From: Mucilaginibacter mallensis
Lineage (GTDB): Bacteria; Bacteroidota; Bacteroidia; Sphingobacteriales; Sphingobacteriaceae
DNA: 64,000 bases
Assembly (NCBI RefSeq): GCF_900105165.1
Contig: NZ_LT629740.1
Coordinates: forward strand, 3,100,001-3,164,000
Direction: 5' to 3'
Shown piece after piece: positions 1-8,902 of the stretch. How positions within the stretch are numbered: the first letter of the stretch is position 1; every line of letters starts with the position of its first letter. The translations under genes and the position numbers were made by a program. The notes under the pieces were generated by a model. That model was given only the letters and a program-made list of their open reading frames with translations, made no database searches and was not told the DNA's origin.

Positions 1-1
1 T

Positions 2-2410
2 AATAACAATGGCGTGCCGGTTTTGGTGAATGATGTAGCAAGTGTCGATATTTCAAATGTCCCACGTTTGGGATGGGTTGGCCGCAGCGATGCTATTATT
101 GATAAGGATGGCAAACGACAAGTAACAGATGATGAAGATGCTGTAGAGGCTATCATTGTTATGCGCAAAGGCAGTAACCCTACTGAAGTTGTGAGCGCTT
201 TAAAAGCAGAGATCAACAAGCTAAACAATGATGTGCTGCCTGCTGATACAAAGATAATACCCTATTACGATCGCTCAGACCTGATCGGCTATGCCACTCA
301 TACGGTGCTGCATAACCTTATTGAAGGCATATTACTGGTAACTTTCCTGGTATCCTTATTCATGTTCAACTGGCGGACAACGCTTATCGTTTCCATTATC
401 ATTCCCCTGGCCCTCCTCTTTGCCTTCATTTGCCTGCATCTGATGGGTATGTCGGCTAATTTACTCTCTTTGGGCGCTGTAGACTTTGGGATAATTATAG
501 ATGGTGCCGTGGTTATGGTTGAGGGCATGTTTGTGATACTTGATCACAAAGCCATGCAAATGGGCATGAACCGCTTTAACAAAGTGGCCAAACTTGGCAT
601 CATCAAAAATAATGGAGCGGTATTGGGTAAGGCTATCTTTTTTGCAAAACTGATCATCATTACCGGTTTACTGCCCGTATTCGCCTTTCAAAAGGTGGAG
701 GGTAAACTATTCTCGCCGCTGGCCTTTACTTTGGGCTTTGCACTGTTGGGCGCATTAATAACTACGCTTACCCTGGTGCCGGTGCTAATCAGCATGCTGC
801 TTAAAAAGAATGTACATGAAAAGCATAACCCTTTTGTACACGCTTTATCGGGCTTTATGCTTTTTGGCTTTACTAAAGCCTTTAGGTATAAAACGCTTGT
901 GGTTGTTACCTCCTTTATAGTTATGGCAATAGGGTTATTCTCCTTCAAATTCCTGGGCAGCGAATTTTTGCCCGAACTGGATGAAGGTGCTATATGGCTG
1001 AGGGTGCAATTACCTTATAGTGTATCACTCGATAAATCAGTAGAAACAGCAAAACAGGTACGGTCAATATTAATGACATTTCCACAGGTACAATACGTGG
1101 TTTCGCAGACAGGGAGACCAGATGATGGTACCGATGTAGCGGGTTTTTATAACAATGAATTTGATGTGCTGATGTACCCCGAAGATGACTGGAAACCAAA
1201 AGTCACCAAGGAAGAACTGATAGCACAAATGAATAAGAAGCTATCCATATTGCCGGGTGCCGATCTGAACTTTTCCCAGCCTATCAGTGATAATGTGGAG
1301 GAAGCGGTATCTGGTGTGAAAGGTTCCATCGTGGTAAAAGTATATGGCGATTCGCTCAATTATATGGAGGGAAAAACCGATGAGATTTACAATGTATTGA
1401 AAGGCATAAGGGGGATAGAGGATTTGGGCGTATTGAAAAGTATTGGCTTGCCCGAGCTGGATATCAACCTTGACCAGCAAAAGATGGCAAAGTACGGCGT
1501 ATCAACCTCAGATGCAAATGCGGTGATAGCTATGGCTATTGGTGGTACTGCAGCCTCCACCTTATATGAAGGCGTCAGGACTTTTGATATCAGGGTACGT
1601 TTTCCGGCAGCCTTCCGCGGAACGCCTGACGATATTGGCAATCTGCTGGTACCTACTCAAAGCGGTTCAAAAGTACCTGTTAAGGAAATTGCCAGTATCA
1701 CGCAAAAAACCGGTCCTTGCCTCATTTTCAGGGATGAGAACGAGCGCTTTGCAACCCTTAAATTTTCTATCCGCGGCAGGGATATGGGTAGTACCATTAG
1801 CGAAGCGCAGCAAAAAGTTAATGCTAAAGTTAAACTGAAACGAGGCTATCACATGGCCTGGCAAGGTGACTTTGAAAACCAGCAACGTGCTGAAAAGCGG
1901 TTGACCCAAGTTGTACCGGTAAGTTTAGCGCTCATATTTTTATTACTGTTCGTAATGTTTGGCAATTTTAAAGATGCCGCGCTGGTATTCCTGAACGTTC
2001 CCTTTGCCATAGTGGGCGGTATTGCGGCTTTACTTATAACGGGCACCAATTTCAGCATATCGGCAGGTATTGGTTTCATTGCCCTGTTTGGCATTTGTAT
2101 ACAGGATGGTGTACTGCTTATTACCGTATTTAAACAAAACCTGGATACTATACGAGGTGAACGCCTCACCCTGTATACGGCTATAAAGCTGGGTGTAAAC
2201 TCCAGGATCAGGCCGGTAATGATGACAGCCCTGATGGCCGCTATAGGTTTGTGTCCTGCCGCGCTTTCGCATGGCATCGGCTCTGAAAGTTCAAGGCCAT
2301 TAGCCAGGGTGGTAATTGGTGGTATCCTATGCGCAATGGTGTTTAGCCTTTGGGTTTTCCCATTAATTTTTGGCTGGGCTTATCGCAAAGTTGATGATAC
2401 AACAAGATAA
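2..2410 (+). CDS. HME-type RND metal efflux pump (CzcA/CusA family), 5' end missing
   Basis: Inner-membrane component of a heavy-metal RND tripartite exporter, which moves divalent or monovalent metal ions out through a periplasmic adaptor and an outer-membrane channel. The reading frame is open to the left edge (N-N-N-G-V-P-V-L-V...), so the GTG at 14 is not the start; about 240 of the usual ~1,030 residues lie outside. A membrane block starts near visible residue 100 and carries the proton-relay motif DFGIIIDGAVVMVE, with Asp, Asp and Glu spaced 6 and 7 residues apart as in CzcA. A second membrane block follows near residues 635-790. The metal cannot be read from this piece. Its adaptor and outer-membrane partners are probably to the left. 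A GC-rich hairpin follows 45 bp after the stop. Confidence 0.93.
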   Translation, partial: NNNGVPVLVNDVASVDISNVPRLGWVGRSDAIIDKDGKRQVTDDEDAVEAIIVMRKGSNPTEVVSALKAEINKLNNDVLPADTKIIPYYDRSDLIGYATHTVLHNLIEGILLVTFLVSLFMFNWRTTLIVSIIIPLALLFAFICLHLMGMSANLLSLGAVDFGIIIDGAVVMVEGMFVILDHKAMQMGMNRFNKVAKLGIIKNNGAVLGKAIFFAKLIIITGLLPVFAFQKVEGKLFSPLAFTLGFALLGALITTLTLVPVLISMLLKKNVHEKHNPFVHALSGFMLFGFTKAFRYKTLVVVTSFIVMAIGLFSFKFLGSEFLPELDEGAIWLRVQLPYSVSLDKSVETAKQVRSILMTFPQVQYVVSQTGRPDDGTDVAGFYNNEFDVLMYPEDDWKPKVTKEELIAQMNKKLSILPGADLNFSQPISDNVEEAVSGVKGSIVVKVYGDSLNYMEGKTDEIYNVLKGIRGIEDLGVLKSIGLPELDINLDQQKMAKYGVSTSDANAVIAMAIGGTAASTLYEGVRTFDIRVRFPAAFRGTPDDIGNLLVPTQSGSKVPVKEIASITQKTGPCLIFRDENERFATLKFSIRGRDMGSTISEAQQKVNAKVKLKRGYHMAWQGDFENQQRAEKRLTQVVPVSLALIFLLLFVMFGNFKDAALVFLNVPFAIVGGIAALLITGTNFSISAGIGFIALFGICIQDGVLLITVFKQNLDTIRGERLTLYTAIKLGVNSRIRPVMMTALMAAIGLCPAALSHGIGSESSRPLARVVIGGILCAMVFSLWVFPLIFGWAYRKVDDTTR

Positions 2411-2454
2411 TATAAAAATACTTAATACCCCTAAGTTCCATTGAGTTTGTTGAA

Positions 2455-2476
2455 GGCGGTGCAGTTTTGCACCGCC
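2455..2476 (+). terminator. GC-rich hairpin after the RND gene
   Basis: Nine-base perfect stem GGCGGTGCA/TGCACCGCC (2455-2463 and 2468-2476) with a four-base loop GTTT, located 45 bp after the RND stop and 50 bp before the next gene. No T-run follows, so it may be a weak terminator or a 3'-end stabiliser. Confidence 0.4.
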
Positions 2477-2525
2477 GGATACAATTATCTAAAATGCATT
2501 ATGGTAAAAATTTAACCCGATTATT

Positions 2526-4166
2526 ATGAAGCCTGTTTACCTGTTAAGAAAATATAAGTTCCTTGTTATACTATCATTCTTATGTCTAATTCAGATTCAT
2601 TCATCATTTGGGCAATCCCAATATCAGCCCTATTCGTATGATTTTTATCAGAAACTGGATGCTGATGCCTATTCAACCACTACCCGTGAGCATACTGCAT
2701 TAAGGCCATTTTTTGTGGATGATTCCATCTTAAAAGTTCATTATGATTCATTAATGAACATCAATAACGATGGTAAAAAACATGGCTGGGGATATAATAA
2801 ACTATTTAATGAACACCTGATCGATATCAAATCAGCCAACAGTACTTTTTATGCTGATCTTTTACCCGATTTTACCATGGGTAAGAACTACCTGGGTGGT
2901 AAAGAAAGCACTTCACTGGTATCCTATGGCTTTCAATTTGGGGGTACTATAAGCAATAAGTTTTCTTACAATTTCACAGGCTTTGAAAACCAGGGCAATT
3001 TCCCGGAATATATATCAACCTATATCAACCAAACGGGTATAATCCCGGGCCAGGCACGTGCCAAAATATATGGACTAGACAGCTACGACTGGCAGGACTA
3101 TACCGCCAATGTATCTTTTACCCCCAATAAATACCTGAATATTACCTTAGGGCACGATAAAACCTTTATAGGCGATGGTTACCGCTCAACATTGCTATCT
3201 GATTACGCTTCGCCATACCCCTTCCTGAAATTAACCGCCGACCTGGGCAATGTGAAATACATGGTAATGTGGGCCTATTTTAATGACCCTATTGATCTGG
3301 ATGCCAATGGCAATGACCGGACCAAATGGGGCGTTTTCCATTATTTAGACTGGAATGTAAGCAACCGTCTTTCATTCGGTTTCTTTGACTCCATCATTTG
3401 GTATAACCGGGACAATGCAGGCAACTACCGTGGCTTTGATGTAACGTATTTACAACCAATCACCTTCCTTCGCCCGCTTGAGGCATCAAACGGGTCACCG
3501 GATAATGCTTTGATTGGCTTTACAGGAAAATACAAGATCACTAACGGCATAACACTCTACAGCCAATTTGCTCTGGATGAATTTGAAGCAAAAAACTTTT
3601 TTTCAGACAACGGCAGTTCACGTAATAAATATGCATGGCAAGCCGGTTTTAGAGGAGCTAATATATTTAATGTAAAGGGTTTAAATTATCTGGTAGAGAT
3701 GAATAATGCTAAACCCTATACCTACTCCGAACGTGGCCCTATCATCAACTATGCCGCAAACGGCGACCCACTGGCACAACCCTGGGGAGCCAACTACCGC
3801 GAAGTGGTTGGATTGTTAAACTACAGCTACAAAAGATTTGATTTTTCACTGGAAGGCGATTTTGGATATTATGGACTTGATGTTGATGGACTGAATTATG
3901 GAAAAGATCCATTCCAGGACTATACTACCCCGGCAAAAACATTAGGCAATTTTACCGGGCAGGGATTAAGCACACACATGTATTACGCTGATAGTAAAAT
4001 TGCTTATATAATCAACCCTAAATATAACCTGCGTGTAGAGTTAGAAGGCCTGTACCGCGACGAAATAAACAGCCAGTTCAATGATAAAACAGCCTTGATT
4101 ACCATTGGCATCCGCAGTTCATTCAGGGCTATATATACCGATCTGGCCAGTTTTCAAACACATTAA
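2526..4166 (+). CDS. Secreted outer-membrane beta-barrel protein, Wzi/RemB-like
   Basis: 546 residues. The N-terminus has a basic start, a hydrophobic stretch and an FGQ cleavage site near residue 30, so the product is exported. The rest is rich in alternating aromatic and polar residues (for example the stretches around residues 180-260 and 400-500), as in an outer-membrane barrel. The segment GHDKTFIGDGYRSTLLSDYA near residue 217 followed by PYPFLKL resembles proteins annotated as capsule-assembly Wzi or gliding-motility RemB in Bacteroidota. That family placement is from memory of the motif, not from a search. It is followed 11 bp later by another exported barrel-like protein, so the two are probably co-transcribed. 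Its role is unknown; surface polysaccharide attachment or motility are possibilities. Confidence 0.6.
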   Translation: MKPVYLLRKYKFLVILSFLCLIQIHSSFGQSQYQPYSYDFYQKLDADAYSTTTREHTALRPFFVDDSILKVHYDSLMNINNDGKKHGWGYNKLFNEHLIDIKSANSTFYADLLPDFTMGKNYLGGKESTSLVSYGFQFGGTISNKFSYNFTGFENQGNFPEYISTYINQTGIIPGQARAKIYGLDSYDWQDYTANVSFTPNKYLNITLGHDKTFIGDGYRSTLLSDYASPYPFLKLTADLGNVKYMVMWAYFNDPIDLDANGNDRTKWGVFHYLDWNVSNRLSFGFFDSIIWYNRDNAGNYRGFDVTYLQPITFLRPLEASNGSPDNALIGFTGKYKITNGITLYSQFALDEFEAKNFFSDNGSSRNKYAWQAGFRGANIFNVKGLNYLVEMNNAKPYTYSERGPIINYAANGDPLAQPWGANYREVVGLLNYSYKRFDFSLEGDFGYYGLDVDGLNYGKDPFQDYTTPAKTLGNFTGQGLSTHMYYADSKIAYIINPKYNLRVELEGLYRDEINSQFNDKTALITIGIRSSFRAIYTDLASFQTH

Positions 4167-4177
4167 TTTCAAAAAAA

Positions 4178-5272
4178 ATGATTAAAAAGTTCTACTTACT
4201 CCTCACCCTTTCTTTTTTAACATCTGCAGTTGCTTTCGCGCAGCAAACAAATTTTATAGATCAGGAAGTCATTTCAGGAGATACCAGTAAAATAAGTACC
4301 ACAAATACAGGTTCGGTTGATTTTCATTTCAACGCGCTTGGCTGGCTGGATAACCGCGAGTATAAAGCCTTTATCCCCCGCTCCCGCACCTATTCGGGCA
4401 CACGTACAGAGATTGATTTTGGGTTAAATATAGACAGCCTGAACCATTTTGTTGTTGGTACAAACGCCATACACGAGTTTGGCGCCATACCGTATTTTTT
4501 AAATGCTGTTCCGGTAGCTTATTACAATTTTAAAAACTCACACTGGCTGTTTAATGCTGGTGAATTTCCGCGCGCCGGCTTAATTGACGACTATCCACGT
4601 GCTATGCTGAATGACACCCTAATGTACTACCGCCCAAATGTGGAAGGTTTACTGGCAAAATACAGCTCTGCAAATTTTACTGAAACAGGCTGGATAGATT
4701 GGGTAAGCCGCCAAACCGACACCCAGCGCGAAGAGTTTTTATTTGGTGCCGAAGGTAAATACACCCCTAACGTGGAAGGCCCGTTCTATATCAGGAATTA
4801 TTTTTTAGAAGAACATGATGCAGGTGCTGCCATACTACAGCCTGATGATCATATTTTTGACAATGCAGCTATCGAGATACGATTAGGATTAGATTTCAGC
4901 CATAAAACTGTATTTGATTCCTTGTCATTTGAAGCAGGAAACCTGTCCTCTTTCTTAAGGGAACGCGGCGTTACCGGTTGGCAAACTAAAAACGGCTTTG
5001 TATTTAGCGCTTATGCCGGCTATCATCGTTTTGGCATATTCGAAGAGTTTTATAAAGGGCAGGGCAGCATTATTTATTATGGCGATTCTTATTACGAAAA
5101 ATCATTTTATAACAGGATAGATCTGAGCTGGACGCCCTTTTTATCGGGCCGGGTTAAAGGCCAGTTTATAGCCAGCTTCCACTTCTCTCCCGGTCACTTC
5201 AATGACAATCAGGAAGTTTTCAGGGTGACCTATGACATTGGCAGAAAAACAATAGCCAGGTTTAAGGATTAA
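4178..5272 (+). CDS. Exported outer-membrane-type protein of unknown function
   Basis: 364 residues, not recognised. It starts with a clean signal peptide (MIKKFYLLLTLSFLTSAVAF, cleavage after AFAQ near residue 22). The mature part is rich in aromatic residues and short polar turns and ends in a strand pattern (FRVTYDIGRKTIARFK), compatible with a beta-barrel in the outer membrane. It follows the Wzi/RemB-like gene by 11 bp on the same strand, so the two probably form an operon and may work as a pair. No enzyme motif or cysteine cluster is visible. A bidirectional terminator-like hairpin lies 52 bp downstream. Confidence 0.7.
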   Translation: MIKKFYLLLTLSFLTSAVAFAQQTNFIDQEVISGDTSKISTTNTGSVDFHFNALGWLDNREYKAFIPRSRTYSGTRTEIDFGLNIDSLNHFVVGTNAIHEFGAIPYFLNAVPVAYYNFKNSHWLFNAGEFPRAGLIDDYPRAMLNDTLMYYRPNVEGLLAKYSSANFTETGWIDWVSRQTDTQREEFLFGAEGKYTPNVEGPFYIRNYFLEEHDAGAAILQPDDHIFDNAAIEIRLGLDFSHKTVFDSLSFEAGNLSSFLRERGVTGWQTKNGFVFSAYAGYHRFGIFEEFYKGQGSIIYYGDSYYEKSFYNRIDLSWTPFLSGRVKGQFIASFHFSPGHFNDNQEVFRVTYDIGRKTIARFKD

Positions 5273-5324
5273 TAAAAATTGCTGATTAAGGCACTTCAAA
5301 AGATCTACAAAAACTGCAGTTAAA

Positions 5325-5370
5325 AATTTAAAGGCCGACTTTAAGTGTATTTAAAGTCAGCCTTTAAATT
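5325..5370. terminator. Bidirectional terminator between convergent genes
   Basis: A 20-bp inverted repeat (5325-5344 and 5351-5370) with one mismatch and a six-base loop GTGTAT. The outer ends are AATTTAAAG/CTTTAAATT, so either strand has an A-rich then T-rich flank. It lies between the convergent outer-membrane gene (+) and the subunit-3 lipoprotein gene (-), the place expected for a shared terminator. Confidence 0.65.
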
Positions 5371-5403
5371 AGATCTTATCAGTTCATCCTCAGCTAATAC
5401 CTT

Positions 5404-5976
5404 TTACAATGCCCAGGCCTTGTCGCCGGGTTTATATGCATAGTCACCGTCATATTTACCCGGAATTGGTAAATAACGCAACGCCTGTGTACATCCAACT
5501 TCTGATGTGAAATACCCCAGCAAGGTTAGTTCCTTTATCATTCTGAAATAATTATGGGGATCGTCCTTCTTTTTGGTTTTGGTGTACTCCTTTTGTTCTT
5601 TATCCAGATCACTAAGCAATGCTGTACGATCTGCAGGTTTCAGATCCATAAATCCGGAGCCAAATTTCTTATTGGCTGCAACATTCAGTTTCTTCAGTCC
5701 ATCTAAAAATATCTTCTGATCTTTTGGTGTATAACAATCGCGCACCATCACACCCATAAAACTCCCAACATCAGCGGCTTTAGCGCCGGGGGTTTTGGTT
5801 TCAGGCAGTATAGTTTCGCCAATCTCATTTAAAAACAAGACGGTTTCGGGCTTAAAAAGGTCAGCAACATTGTCTGCATTATTAGTTGATTTACAACCCG
5901 AAATAAAAAACTCTGCCCCTAAAATACTGCCGCCCAATAGCAACGCTACACTTCCAACAGCTTCTCTTCTATTCAT
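5404..5976 (-). CDS. Gluconate 2-dehydrogenase subunit 3-like lipoprotein
   Basis: 190 residues of the gluconate 2-dehydrogenase subunit 3 family, the small partner of membrane GMC dehydrogenases. The N-terminus has an Arg-Arg pair at residues 3-4, a hydrophobic core, and a lipobox-like FISGC with Cys at about residue 28. It may therefore be a Tat-exported lipoprotein. The family pattern is visible in ETILPETKTPGAKAADVGSF (residues about 55-74) and in the C-terminal GYFTSEVGCTQALRYLPIPG. It lies 44 bp downstream of the GMC oxidoreductase gene on the same strand. In characterised dehydrogenases the small subunit carries the signal peptide and exports the flavoprotein; the GMC protein here has no signal peptide of its own, which fits. 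No cytochrome c subunit is adjacent. Confidence 0.85.
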   Translation of the reverse strand: MNRREAVGSVALLLGGSILGAEFFISGCKSTNNADNVADLFKPETVLFLNEIGETILPETKTPGAKAADVGSFMGVMVRDCYTPKDQKIFLDGLKKLNVAANKKFGSGFMDLKPADRTALLSDLDKEQKEYTKTKKKDDPHNYFRMIKELTLLGYFTSEVGCTQALRYLPIPGKYDGDYAYKPGDKAWAL

Positions 5977-6020
5977 TGTGTTATTAATTATTGTTTTCTT
6001 TTGTATTTAATTATAAACCG

Positions 6021-7700
6021 TTAAATATTACCTTTTTTCAATTCGCTTACTGCATAATCTGCCGCACGGGCTGTTAAAGCCATATAAGTTAATGAAGGGT
6101 TTTGGCAAGCCGAAGATGCCATGGCCGAGCCATCGGTAACAAACACATTTTTAGCATCCCAAACCTGGTTCCATCCGTTCAATACCGAAGTTTTAGGATC
6201 ACGCCCCATGCGTGCCGTACCCATTTCATGAATGCCGCGCCCAAGCACCGGCTCTAAATTATGCTGCTTAATGTTTTTTACGCCTGCATTTTCCAGCATC
6301 TCCTGCGCGTCATTAGCCATGTCGATACGCATTTTGCGTTCATTTTCTTTTGTAGTGGCATCAACAGCCAGTATAGGCAGTCCCCATTTATCTTTCTTGA
6401 TCTTATCAAGGTAAACACGGTTTTCATGATATGGCAATGTTTCACCAAAACCACCTACACCCATACTCCAGCCGCCCGGCTCAGATAAGGCATCTTTAAA
6501 GCCAGCGCCTATATTCATTTCGGCAATATCCCTGCTCCAACCTTCCCTGCTTGCACCGCCCTGATACCCAAAGCCGCGTATATAATCACGCTTATCACCA
6601 TTAAGGTTTCTGAAACGAGGTATATATATGCCATTTGCCCGGCGTCCGTAATAGTATTTATCTTCAAATCCATCAACCGTACCACCTGCACCTACTCCAA
6701 GGTGATGATCCATCAGGTTATGGCCCAGTTCGCCGCTACTACTGCCCAATCCATCAGGCCATACATCAGTTGCTGAGTTCATTAATACCCAGGCCGAATT
6801 CATAGTTGACGCATTTAAAAATATCACCTTTGCAAAGTATTGATAGGTTTGATTGTTTTCAGCATCCAGTACCTCAACGCCTGTGGCCTTTTTAGTATCC
6901 TTATCGTACAGTATTTTTGTAACTATCGACCATGGCCGTACTGTAAGGTTACCGGTAGCTTTTGCCGCAGGCAATGTAGAAGATTGTGTGCTGAAATATC
7001 CGCCAAAAGGGCACCCCAATGCGCATTTGTTACGGTACTGGCAGTTGGTGCGGTTATTATGTGGTACAGTTATATTGGCTACACGGCCAATGATCATATT
7101 TCTTGCACCTTTGTAATGATTATTAATCCTGGCGGCAACATCTTTTTCAACCACATTCATTTGCATGGGCGGCATAAAATCACCATCAGGTAATATGGAA
7201 AGACCATCACGATTACCCGATATGCCTGCAAATTGTTCAACATAACTATACCAGGGTGCTAAATCTTTATAGCGGATAGGCCAGTCGACACCAATACCAT
7301 CCTTTAAATTTGCTTCAAAATCCAGGTCGGCCCAGCGGTAACTCTGCCTTCCCCACATCAGTGAGCGCCCCCCAACATGATATCCCCTGAACCAATCGAA
7401 ACGCTTTACCTCACTATAAGGGCTTTCTTTTTCATTAACCCAGTAATCCAGATTCATCTCATTAAGCGGATAATCACGTTTCAATACCGGGTAGTCCTTG
7501 ATCATTTGTTGAGTGCGGCCACCGCGGTGCGGGAATTCCCAGGGAGCTTTGGTAGCATTCACATAATCTTTAACGTGTTCTATATTCCTTCCCCGCTCCA
7601 GCATAATGGTTTTTAAGCCTTTTTCAGTAAGCTCCTTAGCAGCCCATCCACCTGAAATTCCCGAGCCTATTACTATGGCATCATAATTATTTGCAGACAT
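6021..7700 (-). CDS. GMC family oxidoreductase (FAD), sugar/alcohol dehydrogenase type
   Basis: 559 residues. FAD-dependent glucose-methanol-choline oxidoreductase that probably oxidises a sugar, sugar acid or alcohol in the periplasm. The dinucleotide-binding motif GSGISGG is at residues 12-18, with the adenine-binding Glu in MLERG near 35. The catalytic pair sits at the C-terminus: His491 in GIHEMGTARMG and Asn534 in QNPSLTYMALTARAAD. A cysteine-containing loop CQYRNKCALGCPFGG lies near residue 220, typical of the gluconate/2-keto-gluconate dehydrogenase large-subunit subgroup. There is no signal peptide, so export would depend on the subunit 3 gene 44 bp downstream. The substrate cannot be named. 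The gene has its own upstream region of about 440 bp. Confidence 0.9.
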   Translation of the reverse strand: MSANNYDAIVIGSGISGGWAAKELTEKGLKTIMLERGRNIEHVKDYVNATKAPWEFPHRGGRTQQMIKDYPVLKRDYPLNEMNLDYWVNEKESPYSEVKRFDWFRGYHVGGRSLMWGRQSYRWADLDFEANLKDGIGVDWPIRYKDLAPWYSYVEQFAGISGNRDGLSILPDGDFMPPMQMNVVEKDVAARINNHYKGARNMIIGRVANITVPHNNRTNCQYRNKCALGCPFGGYFSTQSSTLPAAKATGNLTVRPWSIVTKILYDKDTKKATGVEVLDAENNQTYQYFAKVIFLNASTMNSAWVLMNSATDVWPDGLGSSSGELGHNLMDHHLGVGAGGTVDGFEDKYYYGRRANGIYIPRFRNLNGDKRDYIRGFGYQGGASREGWSRDIAEMNIGAGFKDALSEPGGWSMGVGGFGETLPYHENRVYLDKIKKDKWGLPILAVDATTKENERKMRIDMANDAQEMLENAGVKNIKQHNLEPVLGRGIHEMGTARMGRDPKTSVLNGWNQVWDAKNVFVTDGSAMASSACQNPSLTYMALTARAADYAVSELKKGNI

Positions 7701-8139
7701 ATTTAATTTTTTTGTTTATTAAATTGATATATAAAACATTGATAATCAAAAGAAATAGAAAACTTTCACAACAATCGCAGGCTATGTAATTACCTGTAAT
7801 TGTTACAATTAAAAAAGAGCCCAAAATGATATTTTCATTTAAAATCGTAACCTAACTAATTTTTCACATTTCACAAAGTGTGCTAAAATCATTCTCTACT
7901 ACCACTTAATCTATCCCAGCTCAGAAAATTCAAATAACAGTTTATGTATAATTTATAATAGGCAAAATATCCAGGTATGGGGCATCCTGAGATCAATAAA
8001 ATAAAAGTATAAAAATTAATTAATTTAACAATTTATTATACCGGAATAGATGACCAAGAAGAATGTAACAATTAACTTACACACATAAAAAAAACCGGTG
8101 AGAGTTGCTCATCGGTTTTTTTTATATGTTTATCCTTGC
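7701..8139. other. Intergenic region upstream of the GMC operon
   Basis: About 440 bp of AT-rich DNA. It must hold the minus-strand promoter of the GMC gene, but no convincing TAnnTTTG box was found. At its right end is the terminator of the SDR gene (8091-8119). No open reading frame, RNA gene or copy of the AATCGATT operator was seen here. Confidence 0.6.
8088..8123 (-). terminator. Intrinsic terminator of the LacI-SDR operon
   Basis: Stem AAAACCGGTGAG (8091-8102) pairs with CTCATCGGTTTT (8108-8119) around a five-base loop, flanked by an A-run on the left and a T-run on the right. Read on the minus strand it begins 21 bp after the SDR stop codon and ends in eight T residues. The minus-strand stem has one A-C mismatch. 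Confidence 0.75.
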
Positions 8140-8886
8140 CTAAAACCCTATAGAATTCCCGCCGTCAACAGGCAGCACTACACCTGTTACATATTTTGCG
8201 GCATCCGAAGCCAGGTAAACAATAGCTTCTGCTACATCTTCAGGCAAGCCTAATTTACCCATAGGCGTTCTTGATAATACCTTTTGCTTTCTTTGCGGGT
8301 CACTATCCAATGCCTTTGCCGACATATCGGTGGCAATAAATCCTGGTGCAACGCAATTTACCCTTATGCCTTCCGGCGATAACTCAACGGCCATAGCCTT
8401 TGTCATACCCTCAATAGCGGTTTTTGAAGCGGTATAGGCAATTACATAAGGTATGCCGTATTGTGCTGCCATGGAGCTGATATTAATGATACAACCTGAT
8501 TTTGTTGGGAGCATTACTTTAACAACTTCCCGACTTAAAACAAATACTGATGTTAAGTTAGTTTGTATAATCTGTTCAAAATCTTCATCGCTTACTTCTG
8601 TAAATGCCTTTTTCATATTGATGCCGGCGTTGTTCACCAGCAGGTCAATCTTTCCATATTCATTAATAATTTCTGTGATCAGTTGCGGGATGGCTTTTAA
8701 GTTATTCAAATCAAAAACCTTATAACTGCACAACTCGCCAAGTTGCGCAGCAGTATCTTGTAGGTTTTGTTCGTTTCGGCCAATAATAATCGTTCTGTTA
8801 TTGCTTTCAACCAGCTTTGCAGCCGTAGCCAGCCCTAACCCCGATGCGCCACCTGTTACAATGGCTACTTTCAATTCTTTATCCAT
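8140..8886 (-). CDS. SDR family NAD(P)-dependent oxidoreductase
   Basis: 248 residues, a classical short-chain dehydrogenase of the cytoplasm. The cofactor motif TGGASGLG is at residues 11-18, NNAG is near 87-90, and the active site is Ser in NISSMAA (about 139) with Tyr151 and Lys155 (YTASK). The C-terminal end PVDGGNSIGF is typical. The sequence resembles the FabG/gluconate 5-dehydrogenase/KduD cluster, whose members cannot be told apart by eye. The gene lies 16 bp downstream of a LacI regulator on the same strand and ends in an intrinsic terminator, so regulator and enzyme form a two-gene operon. The context (a SusC/D pair under the same regulator) suggests it reduces or oxidises a sugar or sugar acid, rather than acting in fatty-acid synthesis. 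Confidence 0.88.
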   Translation of the reverse strand: MDKELKVAIVTGGASGLGLATAAKLVESNNRTIIIGRNEQNLQDTAAQLGELCSYKVFDLNNLKAIPQLITEIINEYGKIDLLVNNAGINMKKAFTEVSDEDFEQIIQTNLTSVFVLSREVVKVMLPTKSGCIINISSMAAQYGIPYVIAYTASKTAIEGMTKAMAVELSPEGIRVNCVAPGFIATDMSAKALDSDPQRKQKVLSRTPMGKLGLPEDVAEAIVYLASDAAKYVTGVVLPVDGGNSIGF

Positions 8887-8902
8887 TTAAAATATTATTA
8901 TG

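Noticed and set aside
1849..2277. 142-residue open frame on the minus strand
   Set aside because: It lies fully antisense to the RND pump gene, has no recognisable domain, and its frame is a by-product of the coding pattern of that gene.
8140..8886. Naming the SDR as FabG of fatty-acid synthesis
   Set aside because: The context is a sugar regulator and SusC/D pair, without fatty-acid genes nearby.
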